Source of the DNA: Amyelois transitella
Taxonomy: Eukaryota > Arthropoda > Insecta > Lepidoptera > Pyralidae
Assembly (NCBI RefSeq): GCF_032362555.1
Contig: NC_083525.1
Span: forward strand, 7,549,501-7,613,500
Direction: 5' to 3'
Length of the DNA: 64,000 nt
Positions 1 to 9,330 of this stretch are shown here, piece by piece. Both the position numbers and the translations under genes were made by a program. The notes below the pieces were generated by a model. The model did no database searches and was not told the origin of the DNA. It saw only the letters and a list, made by a program, of their open reading frames with translations. Positions within the stretch are counted from its first letter, which is position 1. Every line of letters starts with the position of its first letter.

Positions 1-172
1 TTCTCGGCCGTGTACTATCTTTTCTCAGTTATGTACATTAGTTTGAGTACTAACAGATACTCTTACGGCGAGGTAAAACATCTTGAGGAAACCGCCACAT
101 TCAGCAAATGGTATATAATCATGATTAAATATGGGTTAAGTTCCCTTGCTAAGATTCCGGAGATCAGATAAT
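1..172 (+). repeat. Family E SINE body, cut by the window edge
   Basis: Starts inside a tRNA-derived SINE just after the tRNA-like head (GGCCGTGTAC) and follows the body seen at 22772-23125 (GTACATTAGTTTGA, CTTACGGCGAGG). Its end runs directly into a family A tail at 177. Confidence 0.7.
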
Positions 173-176
173 CAGA

Positions 177-240
177 TTCAAAACTGTTGGCTCTATCTAC
201 CCTGCAAGGGATATAGACGTGATAATATGTATGTATGTAA
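177..240 (+). repeat. Family A repeat, 3' tail only
   Basis: Carries GTTGGCTCTATCTACC, AAGGGATATAGACGTGAT and an ATGTATGTATG tail, which is the last ~65 bp of family A. The rest of the element is missing. Confidence 0.75.
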
Positions 241-865
241 CGGGATCGAGGTAGACGTTATCAGTCAACTGACCCAACATTATTTTACCGATTGTGTCAT
301 AAGAAACCCGTTGAGAAAAAGATAATCTTTAAGCCCCCATACTGTCTGACTTGGTGACCCAAGGCCAATACCCCCAAACTGGTTAAAACTAGTTTTTACA
401 ATTGCACTGATAACAATATATGATAATACCAGACGTGACCTATAGATGTTATCACGTCACGCACGAGTTCATGTTAAACATAAACATATGTTATTTTGCT
501 TATGCAAAATGATAAAATGTTTTTCTTCTTTGTTTTAAAATTTTTAGCATCCGGATAGTAATTTAAATGATAAAATGCATCTTATCAATCTATCATTACC
601 AATTTACCTAGCTTTAGAACTTTGGATATGTTCAATATAAGGAACATAAGCAGTACCAAATACTGAAATCAGCCTTACAATACAATCATTGAATACCTTT
701 TGATGTGCCATTATCATATACCAGTACTTGACAAAATAGTACTTATCTTACCTTGGTCTTAGACACTCTTTTAGATTCCACCAGAGAACTATCAAAAGAG
801 AAATTTTCTGAAATTGATGCGTAGGTATGTGGCAATATTATTAACAAAAACTAATTTTGTTACAG
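241..865. other. No gene recognised; intron of the RhoGAP gene
   Basis: AT-rich single-copy-looking sequence. It ends in a polypyrimidine stretch and TACAG, the splice acceptor for the RhoGAP exon at 866. I see no coding exon on either strand. Confidence 0.5.
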
Positions 866-1329
866 CAATAAAACCAAGGGAAGCGAAGATTAAGGAATTC
901 CGGGACATCATCCAGGCACTGCCACAATGCAATAGAGAAACTCTGAAATACTTATTAGAACATCTTTTAAGGTAATTTAAATTATACTATTATCTTTTGA
1001 ATTTACATCATAAGATATAATAAATGCTTTAATTTTCGGTGGACGAGATAATTTTTACTCATCATTTTTATAACAAATATAACGCTTAGCTGAATTACAA
1101 ATAATTCTTACTGTTTGATTTTTTCAGGGTCACGCAATATAGCGAACGTAACAGGATGCACACGGCTAACCTAGCCATTGTTTTCGGCCCCACACTTCTC
1201 TGGGCTCCGGCTGAACAAGCACACAACATTGCAATCGATTGCATCCAGCAAAATAACGTCGTCGAAGTCCTTCTAAACGATTTCAAGGAAATATTCAATG
1301 AAGACACCAAAACCAAGAAGAAAGCGTGA
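866..1329 (+). CDS. RhoGAP-domain protein, last two exons (partial)
   Basis: Two spliced exons, 866-971 and 1128-1329, encode the last ~101 residues of a Rho-family GTPase-activating protein. The first exon is flanked by TTACAG and GTAATT, the second by TTTTTTCAG, and they join in frame across an AG/G codon. Exon 1 gives FRDIIQALPQCNRETLKYLL. Exon 2 gives the hallmark RhoGAP helix RMHTANLAIVFGPTLLW, then NIAIDCIQQNNVVEVLLNDF, and ends a few residues past the domain in a lysine-rich tail with a TGA stop. The domain stimulates GTP hydrolysis by Rho/Rac/Cdc42. The arginine finger lies in an upstream exon outside the window. The pattern around FGPTLL and NIA...QNN..VE most resembles the ARHGAP12/15/27 group, but that is inference from a short tail. 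No SH3, WW or PH domain is visible here. Confidence 0.85.
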
Positions 1330-2727
1330 CTCTGACATCACCGGTCTCTCCGGTATTAAATTGAGCCCCAATACTCTGTTCTTGGTAAATTTCTTTACTG
1401 AATTTGAGTGACATGGACTTCTTTAATGACTATTAGCAAATCGGTGTCATGTAAAATATTTTACCGATACGAATAGTTGAACGTGACTACGTTGTATTGT
1501 TGTGTTATTTCGTGTGTATTTGAGTTTTAAGAGTGCTTTAACCAGTTTTAAAGTGAAACGGACAATATATTTACTATTTTTAGGAACTTATATGGATGAT
1601 GTTTTTATGATAATATCGAGATCAAAAGATCCGTTAGTAATTTTATTAGATTTATGATCTCTGTCAAAAATTGTTGAAATTTAACATTTTTGGATTATGA
1701 AGAGGTTCCTTTACATTGCAGATACAACCAAGAAAAGTGCCAATATAAAAAAAAATATACCAAATTAATATTTGAATATACCTTCTGCAAATTTTCTTTT
1801 TAAGAACTGATCATGTAATGAACGTAATATATGCCTGTTATGTATAAAATGATGATGCATTGAACACTAAAGAGAAGGACGAGTAATAAATGAATTGAAC
1901 GTATTCATCCAAATGAGTGTTGTGATCAAAGCAATATTATTACGGAAAGACTGCGTGAGGCTCTAGAAATAATAATATATTCAGATGACGATATATGAAA
2001 TGTAACACGTGTTATAGATTTATTATTTTCGTGTGATGTAGATGGTAGAGATATCCTGGTTGATACAGCATTATTTTTGGGGCCAACTTTGTATATACGA
2101 GTCCTGTCATTGGCTTTTGAAGTCAGCTTGTCTTGTGTGCCTTACAGAATGTAAATATTCATCATGGGTGAATGAAATGTATGTGATAATGTATTGTATA
2201 TTCTCCTTTTGTTTTTAATTAGCTTGCGAAGTGACGGTCTAGTCGTTACACCTCAACTTTTCCTGCTAGGATCAGTTCAGACGTATGAATATTTCGACAG
2301 ATATTTTTAGCCATTTTAGACAAGAAACTGAACTAGGAACCTTGTGACTGTAACCTACAGGCAATATTTCAAATTTAACATTATTATTACGAGATTTTTC
2401 TTTTTTTTATCTTTGTTCAATTTTGACGTCACCTTTATATGAATTCAAAATAATAATGTGCTGACCTTAATTATTTTTGACTAAGTCTGAACTAATCCTC
2501 ATTGGATTGAATGCAGTAAATCAATACTCAAAAGCGTTGAATTCAAACAGATATGTAATATTTAATGAAGTATAACATAATAACTAAGCTAGGAACCAAA
2601 GTGTGTATTTTTCGGCTGATAGAATATTTTAAATATATTTGTTGCGTAGTTATTATTACGAATTATGTTAACGCCAATGTATGCTTGGGAATAAATATTA
2701 ATAGACAATGACGTTACATCAAATAAA
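1330..2727 (+). other. Probable 3' UTR of the RhoGAP gene
   Basis: AT-rich sequence after the RhoGAP stop with no ORF or repeat family recognised. AATAAA occurs at about 1885, 2689 and 2722. I infer that the last is a likely 3' end, because the oppositely transcribed methyltransferase gene ends just beyond it. Confidence 0.45.
2722..2727 (+). terminator. Candidate poly(A) signal of RhoGAP
   Basis: AATAAA on the plus strand about 1.4 kb after the RhoGAP stop. A minus-strand AATAAA lies only 27 bp further on, as expected where convergent genes meet. Confidence 0.35.
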
Positions 2728-2753
2728 AACCACGTATTTTAACTTAAATGTTT

Positions 2754-2759
2754 TTTATT
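2754..2759 (-). terminator. Candidate poly(A) signal of methyltransferase copy 1
   Basis: TTTATT on the plus strand (AATAAA on the minus strand) about 200 bp past the stop of the gene at 2959-3756. Confidence 0.4.
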
Positions 2760-2958
2760 TAGTGGTAGAGATAAATTTACCTACAATACATATCACACTA
2801 TCTAAGACCAATAAATTGATGTAGTCACGAACTTTTCAGTTAAAAAAGTTGTATTGAAAATCGTGGGACAAACCACAGCCATGTACATAATTAAATAAAA
2901 CACTTTCAAGAGATAAACACAATTAAGAAATGTCATAATACTTTACTGTAAATTCTTC

Positions 2959-3756
2959 TCACTTCCTCGCTACTGCCATGACCCATCCTTGGTTGCCTTC
3001 GTTTGTTCTAAACACCTTGTTCAGCCACCCTGACTCCAAATCTTCATAATCAGCTTGCGTGAAATGTTGAAGGAATTCAAACCTCTTTCCTTGCAACTTA
3101 TCCAGCTCAATCTCCAAAGCGTACTTAAATTGGTCCTTCCAATCCTCCACTTGGACACTCTTGAAGCCACTGTTGTGTAGGATTTCTCTATACTCCGTTA
3201 TAGTGGCCATATCGTAGTCGCGATCGATCAAATACTTTTTAAACTCTTCAGTGTATTTAGTCTCATCTTCCCCTCTGACATAATCAGTAAATAAGACATA
3301 ACCATTAGGTTTCAGCCATTTGTAAATCTTTTTAAATAGTTGATCTTTATTGCGGATATGGAGAAGAGTATCCCTTGAATATATGAGATCGAATGAGTTC
3401 TCTGGGTAATCAATTTTCGTGCAATCTTGGAACTCGAATCTGACCTTGTCTTTGAGGTGTGGTCGTTTATCTAAATGTTTCCGAGCAATTTCGAGCATGT
3501 TCTCTGATAAATCTAGACCAAGTACTTCGGCTCCGTATTTTTCAGCGAAAAGGAAACTGTGACCTCCCAGACCAGAACCCACGTCCAGTACTTTAGGGTT
3601 CTCTCCTAACTGGACATGCTTTAGAACTTGCATGGTCGTGGTTATTCCACCAGTAGATAGGAAGGTCTCGCCGAAGATCCACTCGTACTTTTCAAGTCCA
3701 TGTTTAGAATATTGACCATTGTCCAAAAATTTATGATAATTTTGCTGGTCTGTCAT
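2959..3756 (-). CDS. Phosphoethanolamine N-methyltransferase-like protein, copy 1
   Basis: Intact 265-residue single-exon gene for a class I SAM-dependent methyltransferase. SAM motif I VLDVGSGLGG is at residues 56-65, the acidic residue that holds the SAM ribose is D82 in LGLDLS, and the post-core segment YSRDTLLHI (126-134) leads to WLKPNGYVLFTDY. The N-terminal pair Y16/Y24 (GQYSKHGLEKYEWIFG) and D129/H133 match the positions of the catalytic Tyr-His network known in phosphoethanolamine methyltransferases (PMT), which methylate phosphoethanolamine three times to phosphocholine. The C-terminal LESGW is also PMT-like. Length fits a single-domain PMT. There is no signal peptide, so it is probably cytosolic. 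Substrate is inferred from family motifs; another small-molecule acceptor is possible. It lies convergent to the RhoGAP gene and in tandem with copy 2, 988 bp away. Confidence 0.85.
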   Translation of the reverse strand: MTDQQNYHKFLDNGQYSKHGLEKYEWIFGETFLSTGGITTTMQVLKHVQLGENPKVLDVGSGLGGHSFLFAEKYGAEVLGLDLSENMLEIARKHLDKRPHLKDKVRFEFQDCTKIDYPENSFDLIYSRDTLLHIRNKDQLFKKIYKWLKPNGYVLFTDYVRGEDETKYTEEFKKYLIDRDYDMATITEYREILHNSGFKSVQVEDWKDQFKYALEIELDKLQGKRFEFLQHFTQADYEDLESGWLNKVFRTNEGNQGWVMAVARK

Positions 3757-3823
3757 GTTACTGTAAATAAGTATCGTTTGGCTGACGGGTAACTACAGAA
3801 TAACGTCAATTGAATTATTCCCG

Positions 3824-3833
3824 CTATTTATTT
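3824..3833 (-). promoter_or_regulatory. TATA-like element of methyltransferase copy 1
   Basis: Reads AAATAAATAG on the minus strand, about 68 bp before the ATG. A closely similar A/T box ending AAATAG sits at the same distance upstream of the other two copies, which supports a shared core promoter. Confidence 0.5.
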
Positions 3834-4348
3834 GATAGATCACCGTTTCGATAACTTGTTTACTTTCGTTTATCTTAAACTTGACCCCAGACACATCATG
3901 CCATATTTTTATCCTGAATTAGGTAATTCAATGATTAGCAATTTTTCACGATATTGTGACACACGTGAATTTTCACCTAAGTACTGCTTTTTAAAACGCG
4001 GTCTTGAAGTTTTTAAGTGTTCATAATAAATCATTTGTGTTAGATGACCTACCCCTGAGTTAGGTAAATACTTAAAAATAGAAATACCTAACTAACAAAA
4101 TGTGTGAGATCCATAACAATAATGTTTGTCTACCTGACTTTTAGTAGTATACAATTACATTTCCGACAAATGACCAAACAAATTACGAGGAAGGGCGCGC
4201 CCGTGTCAATAGTTAATTCTAAATCGGGGCCAGACGAGGTGTAATTATCTGCAGATACTGAGGTAATAAAATGTAAATTTCACGTGGTAAGTACAGATAT
4301 GTAATTTTGTACATATGTTTATGCTAAGAACGATTAACTACTTTATGG
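3834..4348. other. Spacer between methyltransferase copies 1 and 2; no gene seen
   Basis: Mostly AT-rich sequence with one small GC-rich patch near 4190 (AGGGCGCGCCCGTG). The short ORF at 3832-4026 has no recognisable features and overlaps the copy 1 promoter. Confidence 0.5.
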
Positions 4349-4604
4349 ATTAAAGATTTTCACGGAAAAAAGGATAGGTTGATAGGTACTAAGAGAACTG
4401 CATCTTAATATGAAGTTCTTTTAAAGAAGCAATTACCGGTATAAGAAAATCGAGAAACATGTGACTGGTAAAGCTAAATCATCTGATCTCATTTTCTCCC
4501 AACAGCCAAAACCCATCCCTGATAACCCTGTATTGCTCTGTTTATTTTGCTCATCCACCCTGACTCCAAATCTTCGTAGTCAGATTGTGTGAACGTCTGC
4601 AGAA
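4349..4604 (-). repeat. 256-bp tandem duplicate of the 3' end of methyltransferase copy 2 (first unit)
   Basis: Almost identical to 4605-4860, with an offset of exactly 256 bp. The unit runs from ATTAAAGATTTTCAC through the 3' flank and stop codon to the CTGCAGAA in the coding region, so it carries about 113 bp of the last codons of the gene at 4745 as a dead fragment. Only a few differences are visible, mainly at CACGGAAAAAAGG versus CACAAAAAAAATG. The duplication is therefore recent. Confidence 0.9.
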
Positions 4605-4860
4605 ATTAAAGATTTTCACAAAAAAAATGATAGGTTGATAGGTACTAAGAGAAATGCATCTTAATATGAAGTTCTTTTAAAGAAGCAATTACCGGTATAA
4701 GAAAATCGAGAAACATGTGACTGGTAAAGCTAAATCATCTGATCTCATTTTCTCCCAACAGCCAAAACCCATCCCTGATAACCCTGTATTGCTCTGTTTA
4801 TTTTGCTCATCCACCCTGACTCCAAATCTTCGTAGTCAGATTGTGTGAACGTCTGCAGAA
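4605..4860 (-). repeat. 256-bp tandem duplicate, second unit (contains the functional 3' end)
   Basis: Second copy of the unit at 4349-4604. It provides the stop codon (4745-4747) and the last ~38 codons of the intact gene. The junction lies at GCAGAAATT, where the first unit goes on into ATTAAAGATT and the gene continues into its reading frame. Confidence 0.9.
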
Positions 4861-5542
4861 ATTCTGTTCTTTTTGTTTGTAACTTCTTCAGTTCAACCTC
4901 CAAACCATTCCTGAATTGATCCTTCCAATCCTTCACCTGAACATCTTTGAATCCAGTGTTTATTAGGATTTCTCTATACTCAGATACAGTAGCCATATCG
5001 TAATCGCGGTCTATCAGATAATTTTTAAACTCTTCAGAGTATTTCGTTTCATCTTCCCCTCTAACGTAATCAGTAAACAAAATATAACCACTGGGTTTCA
5101 GCCACTTGTAAATCTTCTTAAAAAGCTGAGCCTTATCACGAATATGAAGGAAAGTGTCTCTGGAGTAAACAAGATCGAATGAGTTCTCTGGGTAATCAAT
5201 TTTCGTGCAATCTTGGAACTCAAACCTAACCTTGTCTTTGAGGTGTGGTCTTTTATCTAAATGTTTCCGAGCAATTTCGAGCATGTTCTCTGATAAATCT
5301 AGACCAAGTACTTCAGCTCCGTATTTTTCAGCAAAAAGGAAACTGTGACCTCCCAGACCGGAACCCACGTCCAGTACTTTAGGGTTCTTGCCTAACTGGA
5401 CATGCTTCAGAACTTGCATGGTCGTGGTTATACCACCAGTTGAAAGAAAGGTCTCGCCGAATATCCACTCGTACTTTTCAAGTCCATGTTTAGTATACTG
5501 CCCTTGGTCCAAAAACTTTTGATAATTTTGTTTGTCAGCCAT
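4745..5542 (-). CDS. Phosphoethanolamine N-methyltransferase-like protein, copy 2
   Basis: Intact 265-residue single-exon paralog of the gene at 2959-3756, same strand. It keeps Y16/Y24, motif I at 56-65, D82 and the D129/H133 pair (YSRDTFLHI). Residues ~25-125 are almost unchanged from the other copies. The last ~115 residues are the most divergent of the trio (for example NGLEVELKKLQTKRTEF), so acceptor specificity or partner binding may differ. The start ATG is followed by GCTGAC, shared with copy 3. It is head-to-head with copy 3 across 2.1 kb of repeat-rich DNA. The 3' end is tandemly duplicated, so its 3' UTR contains a second, silent piece of its own C-terminal coding sequence. Confidence 0.85.
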   Translation of the reverse strand: MADKQNYQKFLDQGQYTKHGLEKYEWIFGETFLSTGGITTTMQVLKHVQLGKNPKVLDVGSGLGGHSFLFAEKYGAEVLGLDLSENMLEIARKHLDKRPHLKDKVRFEFQDCTKIDYPENSFDLVYSRDTFLHIRDKAQLFKKIYKWLKPSGYILFTDYVRGEDETKYSEEFKNYLIDRDYDMATVSEYREILINTGFKDVQVKDWKDQFRNGLEVELKKLQTKRTEFLQTFTQSDYEDLESGWMSKINRAIQGYQGWVLAVGRK

Positions 5543-5593
5543 TTTTTTCTTGTGTACAATTACTTCAGAATGAATCAGGAGGACACAAGTCGT

Positions 5594-5602
5594 CTATTTA
5601 TG
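5594..5602 (-). promoter_or_regulatory. TATA-like element of methyltransferase copy 2
   Basis: Minus strand CATAAATAG, about 55 bp upstream of the ATG. It is identical to the box upstream of copy 3. Confidence 0.55.
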
Positions 5603-6109
5603 CGTAAGACTGCTGGCATGATAAGGTGTTTATTTTGCTTTATCTCAAAATTAACCTTTAGCACATCACACCATCTTAATTATATCTCGCTTACTCAGAA
5701 GGTGTGTTTTCCATCAGGATATTAGACTAACTAATTATTACTACGACACTATTATAGTAATTTTAAGATAAAAATATTTTTAACATAATATATCTTTAAT
5801 AAGAGACTTTTACATTGAAATTGAATTACATGATGTAATTTTAAAGATTCTTGAATCGAATGATGAAACTTTTAAGACTTTTTACGAATTTTTAAAGAAA
5901 ATCCTCAAAATGTTGTAGAGTCGGCACTTTTCGGTGCCTTTTTAATCATGATATTTATTTGATGTATCTAAAACATTTATAAATCTAGCATTTTTTAAAA
6001 ACTACTTACTTCAGATTTTCTTTGCTGTGTTGGTTATTATAAATAAAAAGGAATGGCTCATCAGTTTAGGATTCTTCTTTAAGAAGATTAGCTTTTAACT
6101 TACCATATA
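5603..6109. other. Upstream region of methyltransferase copy 2; no gene seen
   Basis: AT-rich with a short palindrome AAATTGAATTACATGATGTAATTTT-like stretch near 5818-5843. No repeat family is recognised until 6110. Confidence 0.4.
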
Positions 6110-6290
6110 TACATTCATATAGTCACGTCTATATTTCTTGTGGGGTAGACAGAGCTAACAGTCTTAAAAACCCTGCAAGGCCACGTCAAGCTTGTTGTAT
6201 GGCTGCATGATGGAATTAAGATTCAAATACAAGACGAATCCCAAGTTTATAGGCATATCCCTTAGACGCCTTCTATATCTTCTTTTATCC
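6110..6290 (-). repeat. Family A repeat, diverged
   Basis: CACGTCTATATTTCTTGTGGGG, the GACAGAGC block and CCCAAGTTTATAGGCATATCCC are in family A order. The 5' portion is missing and there is an internal change around 6190-6230. A separate scrap of the family (CTGTCTACCCCGCAAGGGG) is at 6358-6377. Confidence 0.7.
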
Positions 6291-6639
6291 TATTACTTGT
6301 ACTATCTCTAATTATCAAGTCCATATAAGTTTTATAGCTAAACGTAGCCTTCTTGTGCTCTGTCTACCCCGCAAGGGGTCGGCATAGCCCTAAGATTATC
6401 AAGACCAAGAGGACCATCAAATTCAAGGAGATTTTACAATCTTACATTAAGTTCCAAAGTTTAACACGATCAATGAAAACAAAAACATATCTTCAGAATA
6501 TGTATAAATAATATACATCACTACGATATGATAAAGTCTCTCAATGCATAATCATATCCGTATAGTGATATGTGTTATTTCAGATTTTATACGTGACGTA
6601 CAGTGAGGTTTGACCTTCGGCAGATATTTTTTTCTTTCT

Positions 6640-6889
6640 TTCATGCATATAATCACGTCTTTATCCCTTGCAGGGTAGACAGAGTCAGCAGTCTTGAAAG
6701 ACTGACAGGCCACGTTCAGCTGTTAGGATTAATGGTAGAATTGAGATTCAAATAGTGACAGGTTGCTAGCCAATCGCCTTAAAGAAGAATCCCAAGTTTA
6801 TAAGCCTATCCCTATGTCGCCTTTTGCGACAAAGAAAGAGATGGACTAGTAGTCAGTTTGACTTCGTTTCTAGTCTAACTCTAGTTCAA
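6640..6889 (-). repeat. Family A repeat in a tandem duplicate, unit 1
   Basis: Family A from ATCACGTCTTTATCCC to AAAGAGATGGA. It is followed by a non-element flank (TTGACTTCGTTTCTAGTCT) that also follows the next copy, so the two copies were duplicated together with their flank. Confidence 0.75.
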
Positions 6890-7140
6890 CATACATAAAA
6901 TCACGTCTATATCCCTTGCGGGGTAGACAGAGCCAATAGTCTTGAAAATAATGATAGGCCACGTTCAGCTATTTGGCTTTGAGGTACAATTGAGATACAA
7001 ATAGTGACAGGTTGCTAGCCAGACAAAAAGAAGAATCCCAAGTTTATAAGCCTACCCCTAAAGGCGACACCTTTTGCGACAAAAGAAAGAGATGGAGTAG
7101 TAGTTAGTTAGACTTCGTTTTTAGTCTGACTATAGGTAAA
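6890..7140 (-). repeat. Family A repeat in a tandem duplicate, unit 2
   Basis: Second ~250-bp unit, with the same truncation point and the same flank (AGACTTCGTTTTTAGTCTGA) as unit 1. Confidence 0.75.
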
Positions 7141-7360
7141 CTTGATAAAAGAAACTCATATTTTTTTGTCAGCATCGTCATCTTCCGTTCGCCTATTACC
7201 TCGATCGTAGATTGGGTTAGAATTTTACACGAAGCAACTCCCGTCTGCACTCATTTCTTGTTAGATTTGCAGGAGAACAAGTATTTGATTGAGACCAATA
7301 GCTCAGTCATTTGTCAATCCGCAATAAAATATAAGAGAAAATATTTTAGGCTTATTAACT

Positions 7361-7432
7361 TGGGATTCTTCTTTTAAGGCGATGGGCTAGTCTTCCCCGC
7401 AAGGGTGACGTGACTATATGTATGTATGTTTG
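7361..7432 (+). repeat. Family A repeat with internal deletion
   Basis: GGGATTCTTCTTTTAAGGCGATGGGCTAG jumps straight to CCCCGCAAGGG and the TATG tail, losing ~130 bp of the middle. Confidence 0.65.
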
Positions 7433-7579
7433 TTTATCACCAAGTTACGTATGTTACCACATGCCATATTAGCGGTGTTAATATGGCATCATAATGTCAT
7501 AGGTTATGAAAACAAACCTAATCTCATTAAATACCTATTAATTATAACGAGTAAATAAGTTATCAAAACGGTGATCATA

Positions 7580-7617
7580 CATAAATAGAGGGAATTTTCT
7601 AATCTCTCGCTCATTCT
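7580..7617 (+). promoter_or_regulatory. Core promoter of methyltransferase copy 3
   Basis: A TATA-like box CATAAATAG (7580-7588) is followed about 30 bp later by TCATTCT (7611), which resembles the arthropod initiator. The ATG lies 64 bp past the box. Copy 2 has the identical box at about the same distance. Confidence 0.6.
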
Positions 7618-7651
7618 CTGATCAACAGTTCGTAGAGGAGTACTTGTAAAA

Positions 7652-8458
7652 ATGGCTGACATGCAAAATTACCAAAAGTTTTTAGACCAAGGACAATATT
7701 CCAAACACGGTCTTGAAAAGTACGAGTGGATCTTCGGTGAGACCTTCCTATCTACTGGTGGAATAACCACGACCATGCAAGTTCTAAAGCATGTCCAGTT
7801 AGGAGAGAACCCTAAAGTACTGGACGTGGGTTCCGGTCTGGGAGGTCACAGTTTCCTTTTTGCTGAAAAATACGGAGCTGAAGTACTTGGTCTAGATTTA
7901 TCAGAGAACATGCTCGAAATTGCTCGGAAACATTTAGATAAACGACCACACCTCAAAGACAAGGTCAGATTCGAGTTCCAAGATTGCACGAAAATCGATT
8001 ACCCAGAGAACTCATTCGATCTCGTGTACTCGAGGGATGCTCTTATCCATATCCGTAATAAGACTGAGCTTTTCAAGAAGATTTACAAGTGGCTGAAGCC
8101 TAACGGTTATGTTTTGTTTACTGACTACGTCAGAGGGGAAGATGAGAGAATGTACACTGAAGAGTTTAAGATGTATCTGAAGAATCGGGACTACGATATG
8201 GCAACGATAACTGAATATAGAGAAGTGTTGGAGAAGAGTGGCTTCAAGAGGGTCCAAGTGGAGGATTGGAAGGACCAATTCAAGTATGCTTTGGAAATTG
8301 AGCTGGACAAGTTGCAAGGGAAGAGGTTAGAATTCCTACAACATTTCACGCAAGCTGATTATGAAGATTTGGAGTCAGGGTGGCTGAACAAGGTGTTTAG
8401 GGCGAACGAAGGCAATCAGGGATGGATTCTGGGAGTAGGTAGGAAATTAGGAGATTGA
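7652..8458 (+). CDS. Phosphoethanolamine N-methyltransferase-like protein, copy 3
   Basis: Intact 268-residue single-exon paralog on the opposite strand to copies 1 and 2. SAM motif I VLDVGSGLGG, the LGLDLS acidic loop and the YSRDALIHI segment are all present, so the PMT-type Tyr/Asp/His positions are kept. Its C-terminal half is close to copy 1 (shared QFKYALEIELDKLQGKR and LESGWLNKVFR), whereas copy 2 differs there. Copies 1 and 3 are therefore probably the closer pair. It ends with three extra residues (LGD) compared with the other copies. An ORF on the opposite strand at 8012-8317 is only a shadow. Confidence 0.85.
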   Translation: MADMQNYQKFLDQGQYSKHGLEKYEWIFGETFLSTGGITTTMQVLKHVQLGENPKVLDVGSGLGGHSFLFAEKYGAEVLGLDLSENMLEIARKHLDKRPHLKDKVRFEFQDCTKIDYPENSFDLVYSRDALIHIRNKTELFKKIYKWLKPNGYVLFTDYVRGEDERMYTEEFKMYLKNRDYDMATITEYREVLEKSGFKRVQVEDWKDQFKYALEIELDKLQGKRLEFLQHFTQADYEDLESGWLNKVFRANEGNQGWILGVGRKLGD

Positions 8459-8470
8459 AAACATCTAGTC

Positions 8471-8476
8471 AATAAA
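8471..8476 (+). terminator. Poly(A) signal of methyltransferase copy 3
   Basis: AATAAA 13 bp after the stop codon, which would give a very short 3' UTR. Confidence 0.5.
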
Positions 8477-8904
8477 TATGGTGTATAAGACATTTTAGAG
8501 GTAAGAATAATTGGTTACGTGTAACATTTTAAAAAATTATTCGTTTTAAATACTTACATTAAATTATATGTAAATCTGTCCTGTCTTGTGCCGTGTTGAG
8601 CAGTTAAATTGATAAAGGAAGGTCATATTTTTCAGATTTTGACACATTCTACATTCTAGAAAGTTTAAAGCATTAGTAAAATATAAAAAAATAGGTTAAA
8701 CTTACTGTTTGCTAAGCATTCCGCCTTGGTATGACGCAATAGCTTTAAGCAATTGCCTGAACAGTACAAATATTTGTTTTATAGTAATTCTTGCATTATA
8801 TTTTACATATATATACATTTTTAATTTAATAATTATATTATTGTTGTATATTTATGTAACTAAATATTGTTTTAATGAATAATTATTTTTGTTCTGTTCA
8901 TATG

Positions 8905-9166
8905 TAATAAATATTATAAACCTGAAGTGTTTGTTTCAATGCGCTAATCTCAGAAACTACCGGTTCAAATTGAAAAATACTTTTTGCGTGGAATAGACCA
9001 TTTATCGAGGAAGGCTTAAGGCTATATAACAGCACGCTGCAACTATAAGGAGCAAAGAAATTATGGAAAATGTGATAAAAACGGGGAAAATTATTAATTC
9101 TTAAGGGCTTCAATGAAGCCCAAAATAACTATTCCACGCGGACGGAGTCGCGGGCACAGTTAGTTT
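8905..9166 (+). repeat. Family B Helitron-like element
   Basis: Runs from AATATTATAAACCTGAAGTG through GCGCTAATCTCAGAAACTAC to CCACGCGGACGGAGTCGCGGGCACAG. The end forms the GC-rich hairpin followed by a CTAG-like terminus (here TTAG). It is non-coding. Confidence 0.75.
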
Positions 9167-9287
9167 ATGAAAAACGGTCAATTAAATTTTGACTAAGACG
9201 ACGACGACACACGATGCCTTGAACATCCGTAAATCGGGTTTTATTCAGACTGACCTACCAGACCCTCGGCCCATTCACCATCACAGC

Positions 9288-9330
9288 TGAATGTGGCGTT
9301 TAGTCTTTTCAAGACTCAATTTGTCTGTCT
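9288..9330 (+). repeat. Family A repeat scrap
   Basis: AGCTGAATGTGGCGTTTAGTCTTTTCAAGACT matches the middle of family A only. Confidence 0.5.

Noticed and set aside
8012-8317. 101-codon minus-strand ORF
   Set aside because: Exactly antisense to methyltransferase copy 3.
2959-8458. Juvenile hormone acid methyltransferase cluster
   Set aside because: Length is similar, but the GQY....YEWIFG and YSRD...H motifs fit phosphoethanolamine methyltransferases better.
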